Below are positions 11,491 through 19,833 of a stretch of DNA of 64,000 bases, piece after piece. The position numbers were made by a program, and so were the translations under genes. Source of the DNA: Rhodococcus sp. ARC_M5 (GTDB lineage: Bacteria > Actinomycetota > Actinomycetes > Mycobacteriales > Mycobacteriaceae); NCBI RefSeq assembly GCF_022810405.1, contig NZ_JALGQE010000004.1:1-64000 (forward strand), read 5' to 3'. The notes below the pieces were generated by a model. It did not search any database. It worked only from the letters and a program-made list of their open reading frames with translations, and had not been told where the DNA came from. The first letter of the stretch is position 1. Each line of letters starts with the position of its first letter.

Positions 11491-11530
11491 GACTCGGCCC
11501 CGAGTGCCGGTGAACACTCGGGGCCGAGTC
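11491..11530. terminator. Perfect 16-bp hairpin between iniB and iniA
   Basis: GACTCGGCCCCGAGTG is followed by an 8-base loop and its exact complement. No U-run follows on the minus strand. It lies 29 bp after the iniB stop and should stop or attenuate readthrough into iniA, or protect the iniB mRNA end. A TAGAGT hexamer at 11480-11485 (minus strand) could be a -10 box for iniAC. Confidence 0.8.
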
Positions 11531-11559
11531 GCATCAATGCCCGCCCGCAGGCGAGAGGA

Positions 11560-14073
11560 TCAGGGCTGCGTCGGGTCGAAGTCGTGATCGACGGTGACGT
11601 TGCCGAGCGAGTCCGCTGCCGAATCCACCGAACCGTGCAGGCTCGACTCGCTGAACAGGCTCGAGTCGGTCTCGCCCTGACCGAAGACGTCCGAGTCGAC
11701 GCTCGACCAGCCGCTACCGGCCGCCGTCGCCGAGGAATCGAACGAGCTCGACTGCTCGAACGATCCCGACGCAGCGCTGGACAGGCTGCCGCCGGCGTCG
11801 ATCAGCCCTTCGGCACCCGACTGCAGACCACCGGTGAGGCTGCCCGCGGCCTGGCCGCCGATCTCTGCGGCGGAGTCAAACTCGCCGCCCGCTGAAGCCG
11901 CAGCGTCGACACCAGCATCCAAACCCGCACCCACAGTGGACGCGACGCCGCCTCCGAGCGAGGCACCGGCGTCCAGCCCGGCACCGACGTTCGAGGCGAT
12001 CTCCCCACCGACGGAGGTTCCCGCATCGACGACTCCGCCAGCGGTACCTTCGAGGCCGCCGGCCACCGAACCTGCAGTGTCTGCGACACCTTCGAGTCCT
12101 GCGCCTGCCGACGCTGCTGCGTCGATTCCGCCGCTCACAGCGCCGGTGACGGCTCCTTCCAGTCCTGCGCCTGCCGACGCCGCTGCATCGACGCCGCCGG
12201 CGACTCCGCCGGCCACTCCGCCTGCGATACCGCCGCCGAGGCTGCCGAGTCCGGCCAGCCCACCGGTCAGACCGGCACCAGCCTCACCCACACCGGCGAG
12301 TCCGCCGGTGACGCCTGCACCGACATTTCCGACAGCCTCCAGGCCACCGGTCAGTTCAGAACCGACGTTTCCGACTGCCGCGAGACCACCGGTCAGTTCA
12401 GAACCGACGTTTCCGACAGCCGCGAGACCACCGGTCAGTTCAGAACCGACGTTTCCGACAGCCGCGAGACCACCGGTCAAATCAGCACCGACGTTTCCGA
12501 GTCCGGCCAGTCCTCCGGTGAGGCCTGCACCCACTCCGCCGAGTCCGGCCAGGCCGCCCGACAGATCCGCGCCCACTCCGCCGACTCCGCCGAGTGCTGC
12601 TTCGACGGTTCCCGAGAGGTCGGCTCCGGCAGCAACCGCGGTGTCGATCGCTCCGACGAGTCCTGCGCTGAGGTCGGCTCCGGCACCGAGTGCGGCTCCG
12701 AGGTCGAGGGCTGCGCTGGTGTCGAGTACGGATTCGAGGGCGGTACCGAGCTGGGCTCCGGCTGTTCCACCGACGCCGAAGGCCGTTCCGAGGAGGCCTT
12801 CGAGGCCGCCCGCAACTCCGCCTTCGAGTCCGCCGACAAGTCCGCCGCCGATTTCTGCACCCGCTCCGATCGCACCGTCGAGTGCAGTATCGAGCGCCGC
12901 GGTGAGGCTGCCGATCGCGCTGGTGTCGAGGTCGAGTGCAGTTCCCAGTGCACCGCCGACGACGGCGCCGATGTTGCCGCCTGCGGCCAGCAGGGCGTCG
13001 ACGTCGAGGTCGGCGAGCGCACCGGCGTCCAGGACGGCTCCGAGTGCGGTTCCGATGGATCCCGCGATGGCACCGTCTGCCGCGAAGAGTCCGCCGAGGC
13101 TGGCTCCGACGCCACCGGCGATGTCGCCGACCAGCGCGCCACCGGCACCGAGTGCTCCGTCCAGTGCTGCACCGACATCGGTGGTGAGATCTGCTCCGAC
13201 GGTGCCGAGGCCGGCAAGTGCGCCACCGATGCCCGCGGTCAGAGCGGCACCCAGGTCACCTGCGAGGTCGAGTCCGGCTCCGGCACCGAGGACGGCGTCG
13301 AAGGCTCCGCCGAGAGCGGTGCCCAGCTCGGCTCCGACCGTTCCGCCGACGCCGAAGATCGCGCCGAGTGCGCCGGACAGGCCACCCTGGATGTCGGCCA
13401 ACGCGCCGAGATCGACGGCACCGGTCGCACCGAGTGCTGCGTCGAGGGCTGCCTGAAGCTGTGCCGCGATGTCTCCGCTGATCTCGCCGCCGATGCCTGC
13501 GCCTGCACCGATCAGTCCGGTCAGCGCAGCGCCGAGTCCGACGGTGCCGCCGAGCAGACCGTCGAGATCGAGATCCAGGCCGCCGCCGACGCCCGCGCCT
13601 GCACCGATGAGAGCATCCAGTGCGCCGCCGAATGCGGTGCCGAGCTCGAGGCCGATCTGACCGCCGACGGCCAACGCCGCAGCGAGGGCAGCCTGCAGGG
13701 ATGCAGCGATCTCACCCGTGACGTCGATTCCACCGGTCAGGCTGCCGCCTGCAGCGAGTCCGCCGCCGGCGACGGCGCCTGCAGCCAGTCCGAGACCGGC
13801 CGACAATCCGCCGCCGAGGCTCGCTCCACCGGCGAGTGCGCCGTCGAGGCCTGCCGATCCGCCTGCGCCCAGGATGGCCGAGAGCTGGCTGCCGGCTCCG
13901 GCGAACAGTCCCGATTCGGCGACCAGCGGTGCCACGGCGACGATGTCGGCATGGGTGACGTCACCGAGGCCGGCAGCGGCCAACGTCATCTCGGGGTTGG
14001 CGCAGTACGCAGCGGCGGCCTGGTCGTCGCGCAGCAGGCTGAGGATGAAATCGAGTACGGCGTTGGTAGCCAT
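11560..14073 (-). CDS. iniB: IniB-like Gly/Ala-rich protein
   Basis: An 837-residue protein. The first 60 residues form a small conserved domain (LDFILSLLRDDQAAAAYCANP then EMTLAAAGLGDVTHADI) that matches the N-terminus of mycobacterial IniB. The rest is low-complexity Gly/Ala/Leu/Val sequence with recurring GxLGGxxG-type units and five copies of a 14-residue unit around GGLAAVGNVGSELT. The C-terminal 90 residues become Ser/Asp-rich. There is no classical signal peptide, as in IniB. M. tuberculosis IniB is about 480 residues, so this one is much longer. ATG 14073 has GGAGACCCACG upstream. It is the first gene of the iniBAC operon and is divergent from the Hsp70-iniR operon. Confidence 0.88.
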   Translation of the reverse strand: MATNAVLDFILSLLRDDQAAAAYCANPEMTLAAAGLGDVTHADIVAVAPLVAESGLFAGAGSQLSAILGAGGSAGLDGALAGGASLGGGLSAGLGLAAGAVAGGGLAAGGSLTGGIDVTGEIAASLQAALAAALAVGGQIGLELGTAFGGALDALIGAGAGVGGGLDLDLDGLLGGTVGLGAALTGLIGAGAGIGGEISGDIAAQLQAALDAALGATGAVDLGALADIQGGLSGALGAIFGVGGTVGAELGTALGGAFDAVLGAGAGLDLAGDLGAALTAGIGGALAGLGTVGADLTTDVGAALDGALGAGGALVGDIAGGVGASLGGLFAADGAIAGSIGTALGAVLDAGALADLDVDALLAAGGNIGAVVGGALGTALDLDTSAIGSLTAALDTALDGAIGAGAEIGGGLVGGLEGGVAGGLEGLLGTAFGVGGTAGAQLGTALESVLDTSAALDLGAALGAGADLSAGLVGAIDTAVAAGADLSGTVEAALGGVGGVGADLSGGLAGLGGVGAGLTGGLAGLGNVGADLTGGLAAVGNVGSELTGGLAAVGNVGSELTGGLAAVGNVGSELTGGLEAVGNVGAGVTGGLAGVGEAGAGLTGGLAGLGSLGGGIAGGVAGGVAGGVDAAASAGAGLEGAVTGAVSGGIDAAASAGAGLEGVADTAGSVAGGLEGTAGGVVDAGTSVGGEIASNVGAGLDAGASLGGGVASTVGAGLDAGVDAAASAGGEFDSAAEIGGQAAGSLTGGLQSGAEGLIDAGGSLSSAASGSFEQSSSFDSSATAAGSGWSSVDSDVFGQGETDSSLFSESSLHGSVDSAADSLGNVTVDHDFDPTQP
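12344..12500. repeat. 42-bp tandem repeat inside iniB
   Basis: Three nearly identical 42-bp units start at 12344, 12386 and 12428, with a fourth partial unit from 12470. They encode the 14-residue unit GGLAAVGNVGSELT. The near-identity at DNA level indicates recent expansion by slippage or recombination. Confidence 0.9.
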
Positions 14074-14189
14074 CGTGGGTCTCCTTGACGAGTGGTACTT
14101 CGTGGTTGATCACAAAGCTATGCATCGCGGAGCCCCCGCCCAACGGGGCCGATCCCCCCAGTCCCCCGGGGGTTGCCAGGGAACTTCGG

Positions 14190-14216
14190 TTAGGGGATAT
14201 GGGCCCTTTAGGGGAT
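14190..14216. promoter_or_regulatory. Direct repeats in the iniB / Hsp70-iniR divergent promoter
   Basis: TTAGGGGAT occurs at 14190-14198 and again at 14208-14216, an 18-bp period. They lie in the 261 bp between iniB and the divergent operon that encodes the IniR-like regulator, so they are candidate binding sites. A C5G5 palindrome lies nearby at 14164-14173. Confidence 0.5.
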
Positions 14217-14334
14217 TTCACTCGTTATGCGCTCTAACCTGCTGTGAGACGTAACGAACAGATAGCTTCTGTCGACAGTGCCAGTGACGGCAGTACGACG
14301 GACGGCAGAGCGAGACGAAGGCGGCGACACGACC

Positions 14335-16110
14335 ATGAACGCAGGGCTCGGCATACGTATCGGCTCGGTGACCGCAGTGGCGGCATTGGACACCGATCCC
14401 GTCACCTCGGTGGCCAAGCGTTCTGCGCTCGACCTGCGTCCAGGTGCCGCCCCGAGCTTGGCCGAGCTGTGGGACCGTTCGACGCGGCATCTGATCGGCG
14501 GGTTCGCCGATCGGGTGGGCGATCCGGTGGAACTGATCGACGACGACGGCCGCAGTCATCGCGCCGAGGACCTCTACGCCACCGCCACTCGCGCACTGGT
14601 TGCCGAGGCGTCCGCCGGAACCGAGTCGGCTCCCACCGTCGTCGTCACGCACCCCACTCGCTGGAACGCGTACACCGCCGAGGTTCTCGGTGAGGCATTG
14701 GACCGCGCCGGGCTCACCGACGTCACTCTGGTTCCCGAGTCCGTCGCCACGATGCGGTGGCTCGAGGTCACACGCGGACCGCAGGCCGACGGCCTCGCCG
14801 TGATCTACGACCTCGGTGCGAGCGCTCTGGACGTCACGCTGATGCGTACCGGCTCCGACGCAGGCGTCATCGGCACCGGTGTCCACTCCCAGGAGTTCGG
14901 CGGAGCGCAGTTCGATCACGCGATCATGCAGTACGTCCTCGACACCGTCTCGGGTAGCCAGTCGTTCGAGTTCGACCCTTTCGACCCCGATACCGTCGGC
15001 GCACTCGTGGAACTACGGGCTCGCTGCGGCGAGGCGAAGGAGCAGCTCTCCTACGACACGTCGACGTCGCTGACCGTCGACCTGCCGGGCCTGCACACCG
15101 AGGTCCGTCTGGTGCGGTCCGAACTCGAAGAGCTGGTGCGCGCATCGCTGCTGGGATCCATCGGAACGGTGCGCGACGCCGTCACGGCCGCGGGCCTCGA
15201 CGTCACCGATATCGATCAGGTGGTACTCGTCGGCGGTAGCTCGGCCATTCCGCTCGTCGCCGAGCTCATGTCGTCCGAACTGCGGGCACCCGTGGTGGCC
15301 GGACCTCGCCCCGAACTGACCGTCGCGGTCGGTGCCGCAATTCTCGGCAGCGATATCGCCGACGCGACGGCCGCCGACAACGCCGCCGCGTTGGCCGCGG
15401 TGCCCACCATGGCAGTGGCGTCCGCCGCGGCAGCCGCCCCGACGCCTCGCCCCACTCCCCGCCCCGCACCGACGCCCACCGCCGTCGATTCGGACTCGGG
15501 CATGTCCGGTCGCAAGAAGGCAGGCATCGTGGCCGGTTCCGTCGTCGCTCTCGCACTGCTCGCCGGCGGCGGCCTGTCGGTGGGCACGGCGTTGACCTCG
15601 GACAACACCGCACCCGCCGAAACCAATGCGGAGACCTCGATCTCGAGCACCGAGACACCGGGAACCACTGCGACGGTGGCGGACGTCGGAGCGACGACGG
15701 CGACCACCGGCGAGAACGGCGCTGCTGCAACCGGATCCGAGGGTGCCCCCACCACGGTCGTCAACTCCGATGGCTCCGTGACACAGATCGACCCGGTGAC
15801 CGGCGCACCGGTTGCGGGAGCCCCCGCCCCGGCCCCGGCACCGGCAGGCAACGGCGCGGCCACCGTGCCGACCATCCCGCCCGCCAATGTCCCGACGGTC
15901 CCCAACTACCAGCCACCGGCCGTGCAGGTTCCGCAGGCTCCGAGCGTGCAGGTGCCGAGTTACCAGGGCCCCACCATCGGCGATGTCGGTCAGGGCGTCG
16001 GCCAAGGCCTCGGTGGAGTCGTCGGCGGCGTGGGTGACGGGCTCGGCGGCGTCGTCGGCGGCGTGGGTGACGGGCTCGGCGGAGCCCTCGGCGGCCTGAC
16101 CGGCCGATAG
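14335..16110 (+). CDS. Membrane-anchored Hsp70-like protein 1
   Basis: A 591-residue protein with an N-terminal actin/Hsp70 ATPase fold of about 360 residues: phosphate-1 GIRIGSVTAVAAL, phosphate-2 VIYDLGASALDVTLM, and adenosine motif VVLVGGSSAIPLV. After a Pro-rich linker there is one transmembrane helix (AGIVAGSVVALALLAGGGL), then an outer tail rich in Thr, Pro and Val ending in Gly repeats (GGVVGGVGDGL). The Hsp70 substrate-binding domain is absent, so it is not a classical chaperone. I chose ATG 14335 because the phosphate-1 loop follows at once. A GTG at 14278 would add 19 residues. It is the first gene of the operon that includes iniR. Confidence 0.82.
   Translation: MNAGLGIRIGSVTAVAALDTDPVTSVAKRSALDLRPGAAPSLAELWDRSTRHLIGGFADRVGDPVELIDDDGRSHRAEDLYATATRALVAEASAGTESAPTVVVTHPTRWNAYTAEVLGEALDRAGLTDVTLVPESVATMRWLEVTRGPQADGLAVIYDLGASALDVTLMRTGSDAGVIGTGVHSQEFGGAQFDHAIMQYVLDTVSGSQSFEFDPFDPDTVGALVELRARCGEAKEQLSYDTSTSLTVDLPGLHTEVRLVRSELEELVRASLLGSIGTVRDAVTAAGLDVTDIDQVVLVGGSSAIPLVAELMSSELRAPVVAGPRPELTVAVGAAILGSDIADATAADNAAALAAVPTMAVASAAAAAPTPRPTPRPAPTPTAVDSDSGMSGRKKAGIVAGSVVALALLAGGGLSVGTALTSDNTAPAETNAETSISSTETPGTTATVADVGATTATTGENGAAATGSEGAPTTVVNSDGSVTQIDPVTGAPVAGAPAPAPAPAGNGAATVPTIPPANVPTVPNYQPPAVQVPQAPSVQVPSYQGPTIGDVGQGVGQGLGGVVGGVGDGLGGVVGGVGDGLGGALGGLTGR
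16018..16083. repeat. 33-bp tandem duplication in the Hsp70-like protein 1 tail
   Basis: Two copies of a 33-bp unit beginning GTCGTCGGCGGC encode VVGGVGDGLGG twice at the C-terminus of the protein. Confidence 0.85.
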
Positions 16111-16117
16111 GTCGCCC

Positions 16118-18628
16118 GTGACCAGCACCTGCCCCTGGCTCGTCGGCGTCGAGCGCGCCGATCGCTTCGTCCGTGATGCGCTGACCACCAAGGGGTTGCA
16201 CGTGGTCGTCGGAGTGAACGGCTCCGGTCGATCCGCCGTGCTCGACGCGATTGCGGCGTCGGTGGAGGCGTACACGGGCACCATCGCCGACGCGCCGTCC
16301 GGCTCTACGGTTCTCGTCGACGACGCGCACCTGTCGCCGGAGCAGCGACTCGACGAGATTGCCGCGGCTGCAACACGATCGGACATGACCCTGATCGTCG
16401 CCACCGCTCCACGCAGTTTCGATTCACGCATCGAGAAGCTGGTCTCCTCTGCCGGTTCCAATCGTCTGACGCTGGTTCCACTGGACAAGGCGGCCGTATC
16501 GGTGCGGGCGGCGGCCACGGCCCGGCCCGTATCGGCGTCGCTCGCCGGTGCCATCGTCAAGTCGACCGGCGGAGTACTCGCCGCCGTCGACGCGGCCCTC
16601 GGTGCGCTCGGCGGCGATCGATCCGATCCGGCCCCGCTGCGTGCCGTCGCGGAATCCGTTGCCGAACAGCACCGTCGGATGCTGGTCGAGGCCACCGACG
16701 ACACCCGGGCACTGCTGCTCGCGGCGCGATTCGGCATCACCCCTGACCCCGCGTCGGCCGCGCAGATCGTCGCCCGCGCCAGCGACGTCGAATCCGTCGT
16801 CGACCTGGCCCGCAGCTCCGGCATGCTCGACACCGCGGGCACGTTGATCCCGTCCGCCGAGGCCCCTCTGACCGAGGCGATGGGCGAGGGGCGCTGCCGC
16901 GTCCTGCTCTCGACCATCACCGACGTCGCCGTCCGATCCCGCCTGCTCGACGCCACCGCCGCACGTGCGTTGGCAGAGCGCGGCGTCGTTCACGGCGGGC
17001 TCGCCGATCTCCTTGTCCAGCATGCCGATTCGGCTCCGGTCGATACCGCCGGTGCCCTGTACGACGCGGCCGTCGAGGCAGGCTTCGATGCGGCAGAATT
17101 GGCTGCCCGCAGGTCCGAGGTCGCTGCGGCCACCGGGGATCTCGACGGGGCCGGTCGCTACGCCGATGTGGTTCTCGACAGCGCCGCCGGGTGCGAGGCG
17201 ACGCATCTGCGGACAGCAGTTCGGGTTTCGGCGTCGATTGCCGCGCAACGTGGAATGGCCTCGCGCAGTGCACAATTGTTCTCCTGGCTCGGCGAGGATC
17301 GACTCGGCCCCGACGCGGTGTGGGCCGCCCTCTCCGCCGCGGCCGCCGGTGATCGCAGCGCCGCCGACCGGTCTATGGCTGCCGTGGCGGCTCTCGCACC
17401 GACGTCGAGCACCGCGTCGGGCACCCTGCTCGCAACCGGGGTCATCGGGTCGATCGATTCGCGGAGTCCGGCCGCATCCGGTGCCGCCGCGAATTCTCTG
17501 ATGCGCGCAATAGCGTTGACGGGCACCGTGTCCGATCGCGCGTGCACCCCGGACACTCCCGCTGCGATCGCTGCCCTGCACGCGATGCACTGCGGAGACC
17601 TGTCTCGGGTCGATTCCATCGTGACCAGAGCATTGCCCGAGCACCGTCCAGGATCCGAGGCACACACCAGGCTGAGCCTCGTCGGAGCCTGGGCGTCGAT
17701 GCTTCGGGGAGATACGGCCGATGCTGGGGCAGTGATCGAAGCGCTGCGGATTCCGGTGTCGCACGTACGCAATCAGCTGTTCCTGCAGGCGATTCGGGTG
17801 GGGCTGGCCCGTCGCTCCGGTGACGCAGGTTCGCTGATCACGGCGTGGACCCAGGCGCAGAACGTGATCGCCGAGTACTCCACCGACCTGTTCGCGCTGC
17901 TGCCCCTGGGCGAATTGCTCTTGGCGGCAACCCGTCTCGGCCAGGTCGACCGCGTCGAACATCTGGTGGCACAGGCCACCGACCTACTCGCGGCGCTCGG
18001 CGAACCGCCCGTCTGGGCATCGGCGCTGCATTGGTATCAGGTTCAGGCGGCCATCGTGGCGCAGACTCCCGACGCGCTGGTGCCGCATGCCAAGGCTCTT
18101 GCCACTGCCGCTCCCACCCACCCGTACAGCGCCGCACTCGCCGCGGCCGGCCGGGCCTGGCTCGGGGTGTTGCAGGGCAGACCCGACGCCACCGACGTGG
18201 AGAATTCGGCGCGCACGCTCACCGCATTCGGTCTGCCCTGGGATGGAGCTCGGCTGGCCAGCGAGGCCGCACTGACCGTCACCGACACCGCAACGGCCAC
18301 CTCGCTGCTGCACATCGCCAGGTCGTTGCGCCAGCCCAGCTCGAGTCAACGCGACACTCAGGGATCGACGCCGCAGCCGACGGGTTCGCTGAGCGATCGC
18401 GAGGCCGAGGTCGCCGAACTGCTCGTCCTCGGAGTCACCTATCGCGAGGTCGGCAGTCGGCTCTACATCTCGCCGAAGACCGTCGAACATCATGTGGCCC
18501 GCATCAGGCGCAGGCTCGGTGCCGAGTCGAGGTCCGAGCTGATCTCGATGCTGCGCGCCATGGGGTACGGGGCCTCGACCAGCGCAGCCGTCGGCGGTGT
18601 AACTGCGCACGGCCCCGGAGCGACATAA
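16118..18628 (+). CDS. iniR: IniR-like transcriptional regulator (AAA-type ATPase with LuxR HTH)
   Basis: An 836-residue regulator of the large STAND/MalT-like kind. The Walker A motif is GVNGSGRS (residues 32-39) and the Walker B segment is VLVDDA (65-70). The middle is a long alpha-helical, alanine-rich region of TPR type. The last 80 residues hold a LuxR/NarL helix-turn-helix (LSDREAEVAELLVLGVTYREV, then ISPKTVEHHVARI). Rv0339c of M. tuberculosis, at the same place beside iniB and of nearly the same length, is the iniBAC activator IniR, reported to sense trehalose. The start is GTG 16118, eight bases after the previous stop. It is co-transcribed with three Hsp70-like genes, unlike in M. 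tuberculosis. Confidence 0.82.
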   Translation: MTSTCPWLVGVERADRFVRDALTTKGLHVVVGVNGSGRSAVLDAIAASVEAYTGTIADAPSGSTVLVDDAHLSPEQRLDEIAAAATRSDMTLIVATAPRSFDSRIEKLVSSAGSNRLTLVPLDKAAVSVRAAATARPVSASLAGAIVKSTGGVLAAVDAALGALGGDRSDPAPLRAVAESVAEQHRRMLVEATDDTRALLLAARFGITPDPASAAQIVARASDVESVVDLARSSGMLDTAGTLIPSAEAPLTEAMGEGRCRVLLSTITDVAVRSRLLDATAARALAERGVVHGGLADLLVQHADSAPVDTAGALYDAAVEAGFDAAELAARRSEVAAATGDLDGAGRYADVVLDSAAGCEATHLRTAVRVSASIAAQRGMASRSAQLFSWLGEDRLGPDAVWAALSAAAAGDRSAADRSMAAVAALAPTSSTASGTLLATGVIGSIDSRSPAASGAAANSLMRAIALTGTVSDRACTPDTPAAIAALHAMHCGDLSRVDSIVTRALPEHRPGSEAHTRLSLVGAWASMLRGDTADAGAVIEALRIPVSHVRNQLFLQAIRVGLARRSGDAGSLITAWTQAQNVIAEYSTDLFALLPLGELLLAATRLGQVDRVEHLVAQATDLLAALGEPPVWASALHWYQVQAAIVAQTPDALVPHAKALATAAPTHPYSAALAAAGRAWLGVLQGRPDATDVENSARTLTAFGLPWDGARLASEAALTVTDTATATSLLHIARSLRQPSSSQRDTQGSTPQPTGSLSDREAEVAELLVLGVTYREVGSRLYISPKTVEHHVARIRRRLGAESRSELISMLRAMGYGASTSAAVGGVTAHGPGAT

Positions 18629-18669
18629 CGACCGAGCACCACTCCCGATCCGAGAACAGGTAATTCCCC

Positions 18670-19833
18670 ATGACCGAGCAGCCCGGCAGTGCGAAGATCG
18701 GCACCCCGGATGTCGGCCTCTACCTGGACGACGACCGCGCCGTCGCCGCCGTGTCCCATCCGATAGCGCCCGGGCCGTCTCTGCACCTGGCGTCGCTGCA
18801 CTCGACCGTGCTCAACACACATCCCGACGGCACCGTCTCCCTCGGCGATGCACCCGATGCCGACTCCGAGGCGTATACACATTTCCTCGACTCCCTCGCC
18901 GACGGCGTGGGAGTCACCGGCAGCAAGGGCACCGTCTTCCCCGCCGAGCAACTGACATCGATGGCGCTGCTGTGCCTGCTCACCGAGGTCGCGTCGTCGA
19001 TCGATCTGCGGCCGTCCGATCTCGCCGCGGCCGCGACCTATCCGGCCCGGTGGACCGCCGAGCAGGTGTTCGCTCTGCGTTCGGCGATGAACGCGCACGG
19101 GCTCGCCCACGTCTCGCTGGTAGCCGAGGCGGAGGCGCTGGCCGCCTGGAACGCGTCGGTACGGGCGACACTGGAGAAGAAGGACATTGCTGTCGCCGCA
19201 GCGCGCGGCGCTGCCATTCTGGCCGCCGAGTTCCCCGTCGATGCCGTCACCGAACGCTTTGCGGTGGTGAAACCGGCGAGATCCGACCGCCGCCCACTGT
19301 TCGCGGCGGCGGCCTTCGCTGCGGCGTTGACCGTCGGTGCCGCGCTCGTCGCACTGCAACTCGGCACGCCGACCGACACCACCGTCCCCACCGTCGACAA
19401 CGCTCAGGTGGTGCCGCCCACCTCGTCGATCGGCTCCGGGTCGGGTGGCCCGATCGACTTCCCCACCGTCGTCGTCGAGCCGGCCGCCGAGATCGCTCCC
19501 GTCGCTCCGCTGCCTGCGGTCACCACCACGGCAGAACCGACCCCGTCCGAAACGTCCGACCGCCCGCGGAGCGAGCCGACCGAGACCGAGATCGACACAC
19601 GCCCCGCGATCGAGGCCCCCGAGGACACCGACGCCGCGGAGCCGCCGGTCGTCGCCGAACCGGTCGAACCGGACACGGATCTGCCGTCCGAGGAGCCCGC
19701 CGACGAATCCGGCGAGACTTCCGAGTCCGATCCGGCCGGCGAGCAGCCCCCATCCGAACAGGAGTCGGCGGCCCGTAACGGCACACCCTCCGACTCGGCG
19801 TCGAACGACCGATCGACAGGGGACACTCCATGA
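18670..19833 (+). CDS. Hsp70-like protein 2 with a deleted ATPase core (pseudo-Hsp70), membrane-anchored
   Basis: A 387-residue paralogue of its two neighbours. Residues 1-165 match their first half, including the segment ATYPARWTAEQVFALRSAMN and the next LAHVSLVAEAEALAAWNAS. Phosphate-2, connect-2 and the adenosine GG motif are missing. The sequence jumps to AAARGAAILAAEF, which matches the last helix of the fold. One transmembrane helix follows (LFAAAAFAAALTVGAALVAL), then a Pro/Glu/Ser/Thr-rich acidic outer tail of about 145 residues. It should not bind or hydrolyse ATP. The ATG is preceded by AGGTAATTCCCC. It overlaps the next gene as ATGA. The frame is intact, so this is a stable shortened protein, not a decayed gene. 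Confidence 0.8.
   Translation: MTEQPGSAKIGTPDVGLYLDDDRAVAAVSHPIAPGPSLHLASLHSTVLNTHPDGTVSLGDAPDADSEAYTHFLDSLADGVGVTGSKGTVFPAEQLTSMALLCLLTEVASSIDLRPSDLAAAATYPARWTAEQVFALRSAMNAHGLAHVSLVAEAEALAAWNASVRATLEKKDIAVAAARGAAILAAEFPVDAVTERFAVVKPARSDRRPLFAAAAFAAALTVGAALVALQLGTPTDTTVPTVDNAQVVPPTSSIGSGSGGPIDFPTVVVEPAAEIAPVAPLPAVTTTAEPTPSETSDRPRSEPTETEIDTRPAIEAPEDTDAAEPPVVAEPVEPDTDLPSEEPADESGETSESDPAGEQPPSEQESAARNGTPSDSASNDRSTGDTP

Noticed and set aside
12240..12600. Regular repeats that could suggest a CRISPR array
   Set aside because: Units are adjacent with no spacers and encode an in-frame 14-residue protein repeat.
11834..13456. Pro/Ala/Ser-rich frame of 540 codons opposite iniB
   Set aside because: It is the antisense of the Gly/Ala repeats of iniB and has no start signal.
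15013..16956. Frame of 647 codons crossing two genes on the other strand
   Set aside because: It spans the stop of Hsp70-like 1 and the start of iniR, both clear genes with conserved motifs.
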